From: Campylobacterales bacterium
GTDB lineage: Bacteria; Campylobacterota; Campylobacteria; Campylobacterales; JAADDG01
NCBI GenBank assembly: GCA_027009865.1
Contig: JALVCR010000137.1
Span: 1-11,349 of the forward strand
Direction of reading: 5' to 3'
Length of the DNA: 11,349 nt
Made by a program: the position numbers and the translations under genes
The notes under the pieces: generated by a model
The model's input: only the letters and a program-made list of their open reading frames with translations
The model's database searches: none
Told to the model about the DNA's origin: nothing
Shown here: positions 7,057 to 11,349 of the stretch, piece after piece
How positions within the stretch are numbered: position 1 is the first letter of the stretch
How the letters are laid out: each line of letters begins with the position of its first letter

Positions 7057-8145
7057 CTATTTTAAGCTTAATGAACGATAATTTTCTCTAAGCTCTTTTA
7101 TAATTTGAAGCTGAGCTTTTGATATATATTCGCTTAAAATATACTCGCTCTTTTTGGTTTGGTTTATTTTAAAGTGATACAGAAATCCTTCGTTATGTTT
7201 TGTCACTTTTACTAAGTTGGCGCTAAATTTTAATGTGCTAAATCCGGTTATTGGAAGAGATATATCAATTTCATGGGGAAGAGAAAATAGAATCTGGCTT
7301 CTCTTTTCCAAAGATATACCTCCTATGGAGAGATCGTTTACTTTTAAAATCTCCTCTTTTGGCTTTGTATGAATTTTTGCATAGAGCGGTTCGGTGGGTT
7401 TTATTCTTATATATTTTCTATTTAGAAGATTTTTTTGTGATATTTGAGATTTTGTTATTTTAAAAACATTTTCTCCGTTTATTACCGTAATTTTAAAATT
7501 TGCGCATATATCTGATGGAAGAGAAGGGTTTTTTTTAATAAAAATCATATTTTGTTTTATTGCCGCCACCTCTTGAATTGGGTGGGGTTTTATATAGATT
7601 GCGTCATTTTTGATATCTACTATTTTCCCGTCTTTTTCTATGGGTATTCCTTTGTAAGTATTATAAAGTTTAACATTTCCCTCTTTTTTTACGCTTTTTT
7701 TTAATATCTCAAACAGTTCATAATTTTTTATAGGGTTTTCTCTCTCATTATCTCCCTTTTTTTCTATCTCCTCCTTTATTATTTTTGAAGAGAAAAGATA
7801 TTCCATAGGTTTATTCATCGATTCGTAACATTTTTGCATAATTTGCCATGGAAACTCTTTTGTATAAAAAAATTTAATTATATTGTTTATAAATAGATAA
7901 AAAAGCATAGATAAAAAGTGTTCCGTTTTGGCTTTTGAGTGCTCTTTTACAAATTTATCCACCGCTTTTTTCCATAAGGAGGATTCATGCAAAAATAGAG
8001 ATTCATAAAACATCTCCATAAAAGATATAAAATCTTTTGATAAATTTATTTCATGTTTAGATGCGGCTGTTATTGCTGCTTTTTCGAAAAAAATTTTAAA
8101 TCTTAAAAAATATCCTTTATAAAATTCAATATTTTCATTTTGCAT
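7057..8145 (-). CDS. PilZ-domain c-di-GMP receptor with uncharacterised N-terminal half
   Basis: Probable cytoplasmic c-di-GMP effector (362 aa). The C-terminal PilZ domain (about 240-345) has both binding motifs: RKYIR (Arg243, Arg247; RxxxR) and DLSIGG (Asp271, Ser273, Gly276; D/NxSxxG). Residues about 155-235 look like the beta-rich YcgR-type domain that often precedes PilZ (weak similarity by eye). Residues 1-150 are mostly helical, with no membrane segment or motif I recognise. YcgR-type proteins slow or bias the flagellar motor when c-di-GMP is bound. The position between flagellin and an EAL protein, with its own sigma-28-like promoter, supports a motility role. ATG 8145 has AAAGG 8 bases upstream. 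No terminator is evident after the stop, so some transcripts may continue into the flagellin gene. The gene is noticeably A+T-rich. Confidence 0.85.
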   Translation of the reverse strand: MQNENIEFYKGYFLRFKIFFEKAAITAASKHEINLSKDFISFMEMFYESLFLHESSLWKKAVDKFVKEHSKAKTEHFLSMLFYLFINNIIKFFYTKEFPWQIMQKCYESMNKPMEYLFSSKIIKEEIEKKGDNERENPIKNYELFEILKKSVKKEGNVKLYNTYKGIPIEKDGKIVDIKNDAIYIKPHPIQEVAAIKQNMIFIKKNPSLPSDICANFKITVINGENVFKITKSQISQKNLLNRKYIRIKPTEPLYAKIHTKPKEEILKVNDLSIGGISLEKRSQILFSLPHEIDISLPITGFSTLKFSANLVKVTKHNEGFLYHFKINQTKKSEYILSEYISKAQLQIIKELRENYRSLSLK

Positions 8146-8173
8146 ATTTTTTTACCTTTTCTTTTTAAAGAGA

Positions 8174-8200
8174 AAATCGTCTCTTACTAAAGTTAATTTA
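8174..8200 (-). promoter_or_regulatory. Sigma-28-like promoter for the PilZ gene
   Basis: On the minus strand, TAAA (8200-8197), exactly 15 bases, then GACGATTT (8181-8174). CGATTT fits the CGAT(A/T)T form of the Campylobacter sigma-28 -10 element. Predicted transcription start is near 8167, leaving about a 22-base leader containing AAAGG. The -35 shares the region 8188-8200 with the opposite promoter. Confidence 0.6.
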
Positions 8201-8215
8201 GTTTTCTGTCGATAG
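8188..8215 (+). promoter_or_regulatory. Sigma-28-like promoter for the PAS-GGDEF-EAL gene
   Basis: TAAAGTT (8188-8194) matches the start of the sigma-28 -35 element, and GTCGATAG (8208-8215) matches GCCGATAA at six of eight positions. The TAAA-to-GTCGATAG spacer is 16 bases, one more than usual, so this is weaker than the flagellin and PilZ promoters. A start near 8222 would give a leader of about 66 bases. The rest of the gap (8216-8288) is very A+T-rich and could hold a housekeeping promoter too. Confidence 0.45.
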
Positions 8216-8288
8216 TTCAAACAAATAGGAGATTTATATAAATTTTATAATTAATTAATAAATAAAAAATATCGTTAAAGGTCTTTTT

Positions 8289-10421
8289 ATGTCATCATTA
8301 TATGATTCCTCCGCCATATTAGCCGCTAAATTAAAAGAACTTTATCAAAATACAAAAAAATATAAACATATTTTAGAGAATAGCAATATTGCTGTCTTTG
8401 GATATGATGCTAAGTTTAGGGGAGTTTTTTGGAATGAAGCTGCAAAAAAAATTTTTGGTTATGAAAAAGATGAGATAATAGGAAAAAATATAGAGAGTTT
8501 TATTAAATTTGCTTATTTGAAAAGTGATTGTCTAAATAATTTTTTGAATGAGGACTCTTTTTTTATTAAAACCTCTTTTCTTGGAAAAGATAAAAATTTT
8601 ATAGAGACATATTGCAATTTTTTTAAAATTGAAGAGAATGAAGATTTTATTTTTTGTTTTTGTATAGAAGAGAAGAGTTTGAAAAAGGAACAGAAAAAGT
8701 ATAGAGAGGAGATTTTAAAAGACAATATTTTATATATGGCTGATTTATTGATTGTAATGCTTGATAGAGAAGCTAATATAATAGAGTTTAATAAATTTGC
8801 ACAAAAATTGACCGGATATGCTAAAGAGGAGGTTTTATATAAAAATTGGTTTGATATTTTTATTGATACGGAGAATAAAGAAGAGATAAAAAAGGTATTT
8901 AAAGATGTAATTAGAGAAAAAAATTTTCATTGGGGTCATGAAAATGAAATAATTTGCAAAGATGGTTCTAAAAAGATGATATCTTGGCATAATTCGGTAT
9001 TTAGTGAAGGAAATGAAAAAGTAGTTATTGCTATGGGAATGGATATAACCGATAAAATAGACACTCAAAAAAGTTTAGAGAAATTAGCAAATTTTGATTA
9101 TTTAACTTCTCTCCCAAACAGATATCTATTTGAAGACAGATTAAAACATGCTATTTTTACGGCTCAAAGAGATAATAAAAAACTTATGACGATGTTTTTA
9201 GATATAGATAATTTCAAATCAATAAACGATACTTTAGGTCATAGAATTGGAGACAGACTTCTTCAAAGTGTGGCTTTGAGACTTCAAAACTCCATTAGAA
9301 AAAGTGATACCGTAGCAAGATTTGGAGGAGATTTTTTTGTTTTGCTTTTTGAAAATATTAAAGATGAAAAACATACAATCTCTATTGTAAAGAATATTTT
9401 TAATCTATTTAAAAAACCTTTTGAAGTAGGAGGACATGAAATTTATGTAAATGTAAGCGGGGGAGTTTCTTTGTATCCAAATGATTGTCCTGACTCAACT
9501 TGTCTTTTAAGATGTGCTGATATAGCTTTGCATAACGCTAAAAAAGAGGGGAAGAACGATTTTTGTTTTTATGATAGAAAGATGAATGATGAGATAATAA
9601 AAAGGGTAAGACTTGAATCGTATCTTAGAAACGCCCTTAAAAACGGTGAACTGTTTTTGGTTTATCAGCCTCAAATAGATCTAAAAACTAAAAAAGTAAC
9701 CGGAGTGGAGGCTCTTCTTAGATGGATGCATCCGACTTTAAAAATGATTCCTCCTTTAGATTTCATTCCTATAGCGGAAGATACCAAAATGATTTTGGAA
9801 ATTGGAGAATTTGCTATAAAAAGCGCTTTATCTCAGCTTAAATATTGGGAAAAACTGGGAATAGATATAAAAGTAGTTATAAATATCTCATCTGTTCAGA
9901 TAGCCCAAGGAAATTTCTTTTCAATGGTTGATTCTCTTTTAAGGGAATTTGATATGGATAGCAAAAAATTTGGAATAGAGATAACGGAAAGCGTATTGAT
10001 GAAAAATATGGAAAGAAGCGCTGAAGTTTTAAATAAATTTAAAAATAGAGGTATAGATATCGCAATTGATGATTTTGGCACCGGATACTCCTCTTTGGCC
10101 TATTTAAAAAAATTTCCAATAAGCAGTCTTAAAATAGATAAAACATTTATAGATGATTTGCCTTTAAACTCTGATAGCGTCTCTATTGCCAAAGCCATTA
10201 TCTCCATGGGAAAGAGTCTTGGGATGGAGATTGTAGCCGAAGGGGTTGAAAATCAAGATCAGTTAAATTTCTTATTAAAAGAGGGATGCGATCAGATTCA
10301 AGGCTACTTTTTTAGCAAACCTCTTTTGGCAGGCGAGGTGGTATCTTTTATACAAGATTTTAATTATGAAGAGTTTCTTGAAAAAGAGAAAAACAGTTTG
10401 ATAGATATAAAGGCTATTTAA
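8289..10421 (+). CDS. PAS-PAS-GGDEF(degenerate)-EAL c-di-GMP phosphodiesterase
   Basis: Signalling protein (710 aa) with no membrane segment. It has a PAS domain at about 22-128, a second PAS with its PAC tail at about 145-258 (ending MGMDITDKI), GGDEF at about 262-430 and EAL at about 437-690. The GGDEF signature reads GGDFF (346-350): Phe349 replaces the metal-binding Glu, so cyclase activity is unlikely. Asp305 of FLDIDNFK and an RxxD (Arg337-Asp340), spaced as in an I-site, are kept. The EAL domain keeps EALLRW (Glu474), NISS (Asn532), EITES (Glu564), DDFGTGYSSL (Asp594-595), Lys615, EGVE and QGYFFSKP (Gln671), so it should hydrolyse c-di-GMP to pGpG. The degenerate GGDEF may bind GTP and tune the EAL, as known for Caulobacter CC3396 (PdeA). 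The PAS ligand is unknown. Divergent to the PilZ gene. AAAGG precedes ATG 8289. Confidence 0.92.
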   Translation: MSSLYDSSAILAAKLKELYQNTKKYKHILENSNIAVFGYDAKFRGVFWNEAAKKIFGYEKDEIIGKNIESFIKFAYLKSDCLNNFLNEDSFFIKTSFLGKDKNFIETYCNFFKIEENEDFIFCFCIEEKSLKKEQKKYREEILKDNILYMADLLIVMLDREANIIEFNKFAQKLTGYAKEEVLYKNWFDIFIDTENKEEIKKVFKDVIREKNFHWGHENEIICKDGSKKMISWHNSVFSEGNEKVVIAMGMDITDKIDTQKSLEKLANFDYLTSLPNRYLFEDRLKHAIFTAQRDNKKLMTMFLDIDNFKSINDTLGHRIGDRLLQSVALRLQNSIRKSDTVARFGGDFFVLLFENIKDEKHTISIVKNIFNLFKKPFEVGGHEIYVNVSGGVSLYPNDCPDSTCLLRCADIALHNAKKEGKNDFCFYDRKMNDEIIKRVRLESYLRNALKNGELFLVYQPQIDLKTKKVTGVEALLRWMHPTLKMIPPLDFIPIAEDTKMILEIGEFAIKSALSQLKYWEKLGIDIKVVINISSVQIAQGNFFSMVDSLLREFDMDSKKFGIEITESVLMKNMERSAEVLNKFKNRGIDIAIDDFGTGYSSLAYLKKFPISSLKIDKTFIDDLPLNSDSVSIAKAIISMGKSLGMEIVAEGVENQDQLNFLLKEGCDQIQGYFFSKPLLAGEVVSFIQDFNYEEFLEKEKNSLIDIKAI

Positions 10422-10440
10422 GGCTTCTTATATCTTTTTT
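10403..10440 (+). terminator. Possible intrinsic terminator after the EAL gene
   Basis: AGATATAA (10403-10410) and TTATATCT (10428-10435) can pair over a 17-base loop and are followed by a T run to 10440. The stem is A+T-rich and overlaps the stop codon, so it is a weak candidate; no better one is seen before the next gene. Confidence 0.4.
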
Positions 10441-10472
10441 CCATTCGAAATTTTTGATATTTTTCTTTTTAA

Positions 10473-10488
10473 TGACAAAATTTTGTCA
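10473..10488. promoter_or_regulatory. Perfect 16-bp palindrome, possible operator
   Basis: TGACAAAATTTTGTCA is a perfect inverted repeat with no spacer, in the 249-bp gap between the EAL gene and the tandem small genes. It is not followed by a T run, so a dimeric regulator's site is more likely than a terminator. I do not recognise it as a named operator. It lies about 135 bases upstream of the TATAAT box of the next gene. Confidence 0.4.
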
Positions 10489-10595
10489 GTCCCTAATTTA
10501 TTTTTACTTTTTAACCCTGATTTTCAAAATTTCATAACAGCTAAAATCGGCCATATTCCACCTAACCACAACTCTTTATCTTTCTATCTAAACAA

Positions 10596-10628
10596 TGCAA
10601 CATATTTGCAACATTAAAGGAATATAAT
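10596..10628 (+). promoter_or_regulatory. Promoter of the tandem small genes, with 11-bp-phased direct repeats
   Basis: TATAAT (10623-10628) is a perfect -10 box. No TTGACA lies at 17 bases. Instead TGCAACAT occurs twice (10596-10603 and 10607-10614), spaced 11 bases, about one helical turn, where an activator could bind beside RNA polymerase. The stretch also partly resembles a sigma-54 -24/-12 element (TTGCAA at 10606), but the near-invariant GG is missing. Transcription would start near 10634. Confidence 0.5.
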
Positions 10629-10632
10629 TTTC

Positions 10633-10656
10633 TTGTAAGAAGATTAAAACTTACAA
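10633..10656 (+). promoter_or_regulatory. Leader hairpin at the predicted 5' end of the tandem-gene mRNA
   Basis: TTGTAAG (10633-10639) and CTTACAA (10650-10656) form a 7-bp stem with a 10-base loop. It begins at the predicted transcription start and ends just before the strong ribosome binding site. A hairpin at the extreme 5' end is a known way to lengthen mRNA life. Alternatively it could be a protein-binding site on DNA. Confidence 0.45.
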
Positions 10657-10670
10657 AGAAGGAGGAGAAA

Positions 10671-11075
10671 ATGACAGTAACTTACACGGTAGTTCCAAAC
10701 ATAGGAACTGTGGTAAATCAGGGACAAGGTTTTAGAATCAAAGCAACTATTACAAACGATCATCTTTTTGCATTAAATGATGTAAAGTTAAAAGCCATAA
10801 GCGTTCCGGCAAATTTCACTCCCACAGCAGAGGGAGTTAGAATCCCAACTATTCCAGCAGGCGGAAGCGTAACGGTAAGTATGGGATTTGATACAGATGC
10901 CAGCGTGGCAGTTGGAAATCATAATATAGATATGAAATGTGAAGCCTATGTGATAGGGCATGAGTGGACGGTAATAGTTTCACCTCCCACAACAACCCAT
11001 CCAATAGGAGTGAAAGATCTATATCCGCAAGATACCGACAATCAAACGGTAGTAGTAAATATTATGCCAGAATAA
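10671..11075 (+). CDS. Small beta-rich protein, CARDB/NEW3-like, first of a tandem paralogous pair
   Basis: I do not recognise this 134-residue protein by name. Its pattern is that of an immunoglobulin-like beta-sandwich of the CARDB/NEW3 kind: QGQGFRIKATITND (a strand entering a conserved Asn), LNDVKLKAISVPANF, IPTIPAGGSVTVSMGF (the 'proline, glycine, then Ser-Val-Thr strand' typical of these folds), and a last strand QTVVVNIMP. There is one Cys (in DMKCEAYV), no signal peptide, no membrane segment and no lipobox. Relatives of this fold are mostly extracellular or part of assembled structures, so the lack of a signal is notable. The ribosome binding site AAGGAGGAG with 5-base GGAGG-to-ATG spacing is near perfect, suggesting heavy expression. 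A paralogue follows after 10 bases. Function unknown. Confidence 0.85.
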   Translation: MTVTYTVVPNIGTVVNQGQGFRIKATITNDHLFALNDVKLKAISVPANFTPTAEGVRIPTIPAGGSVTVSMGFDTDASVAVGNHNIDMKCEAYVIGHEWTVIVSPPTTTHPIGVKDLYPQDTDNQTVVVNIMPE

Positions 11076-11085
11076 GGAGGAGAAA

Positions 11086-11349
11086 ATGTCAGTTGTAACA
11101 ATAACTTATACAGTGGTTCCAAATATAGGAAGCGTGGTAAATCAAGGACAAGGTTTTAGAATCAAAGCGACTATTCAAAACAATACAGCTTTTAATCTAA
11201 ATGAAGTGCTTTTACAAAGCACTGTTGTGCCCGCAGGCATAACTCCAGATGCAGAAAGCGTGGAAGTTGGAACAATTCCGGCAAACGGAAGCGTAACGGT
11301 AAGCATGGGATTTGATACAGATAGCAATATAGCTGTTGGAGCTCACGGC
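11086..11349 (+). CDS. Second small beta-rich paralogue (3' end outside window)
   Basis: The frame is open from ATG 11086 to the window edge (88 codons visible, starting MSVVTITYTVVPNIGSVVNQ). It aligns without gaps to the preceding protein from its residue 7 on. By hand count about 57 of 82 positions are identical, including all of VVNQGQGFRIKATI and GSVTVSMGFDTD. Differences cluster in the likely loop and strand region 31-63. The 15-base block AAGGAGGAGAAAATG at the start is identical in both genes, so the duplication included the ribosome binding site. The first gene's stop directly precedes that block, so the two are surely cotranscribed. It is slightly longer at the N-terminus (three extra residues). 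No signal peptide. Function unknown; more copies may follow beyond the window. Confidence 0.85.
   Translation, partial: MSVVTITYTVVPNIGSVVNQGQGFRIKATIQNNTAFNLNEVLLQSTVVPAGITPDAESVEVGTIPANGSVTVSMGFDTDSNIAVGAHG

Noticed and set aside
10544..10551. GCCGATTT on the minus strand, resembling a sigma-28 -10 element
   Set aside because: The only nearby TAAA lies 23 bases upstream, too far for a -35. It would drive transcription antisense into the end of the EAL gene.
10596..10611. Sigma-54 promoter (GCA…TTGCAA)
   Set aside because: The -24 GG dinucleotide is TG here, while a perfect TATAAT lies downstream, so a sigma-70-type promoter is more likely.
1..11349. CRISPR array, tRNA, rRNA or insertion sequence
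   Set aside because: No regularly spaced repeats, cloverleaf-like segment, rRNA stretch, transposase or terminal inverted repeats were seen.

Overview
The window looks like a chromosomal segment of a member of the Campylobacterota (the former Epsilonproteobacteria). The flagellin is of the type seen in that group, including the altered TLR5-recognition stretch. The DNA is A+T-rich, genes overlap or nearly touch, and a flagellin, a PilZ protein and a c-di-GMP phosphodiesterase lie side by side. I cannot place it to genus. A fumarate-reductase-like pair would suit a reductive-TCA or fumarate-respiring lineage, but that is inference.

Positions 2-5398 hold seven plus-strand genes that overlap or are at most 8 bases apart, so they are probably one operon. 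In order they are a D-2-hydroxyacid dehydrogenase (cut by the window edge), a glycine-zipper lipoprotein, the flavoprotein and iron-sulfur subunits of a succinate dehydrogenase/fumarate reductase-type enzyme, YajQ, a small Spx/ArsC-like thioredoxin-fold protein and an AEC-family transporter. The flavoprotein has Gln where the FAD-linking His normally sits. The iron-sulfur subunit has an extra Cys that should make its third cluster [4Fe-4S]. No membrane-anchor subunit is encoded here. A hairpin at 5398-5420 closes this block and also the convergent flagellin gene.

Positions 5419-10421 form a motility and c-di-GMP block. Flagellin (minus) has a sigma-28 promoter and a short leader with two AAGGA motifs that can sit in hairpin loops, the pattern of CsrA sites. 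Upstream is a PilZ-domain protein (minus), divergent from a PAS-PAS-GGDEF-EAL protein (plus). Their 143-bp intergenic region holds two back-to-back sigma-28-like promoters with overlapping -35 regions. The GGDEF motif is degenerate (GGDFF) and the EAL domain looks intact, so the protein is predicted to be a phosphodiesterase. Together they suggest a late-flagellar set in which a c-di-GMP receptor and a c-di-GMP-degrading enzyme are made along with the filament.

Positions 10422-11349 hold a 249-bp regulatory-looking gap (a weak terminator, a perfect 16-bp palindrome, 11-bp-phased direct repeats, a TATAAT box and a leader hairpin). It is followed by two tandem paralogous genes with identical, near-perfect ribosome binding sites. 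They encode small beta-rich, CARDB/NEW3-like proteins without signal peptides, and the second runs off the window. Their function is unknown; they are the least explained part of the window.
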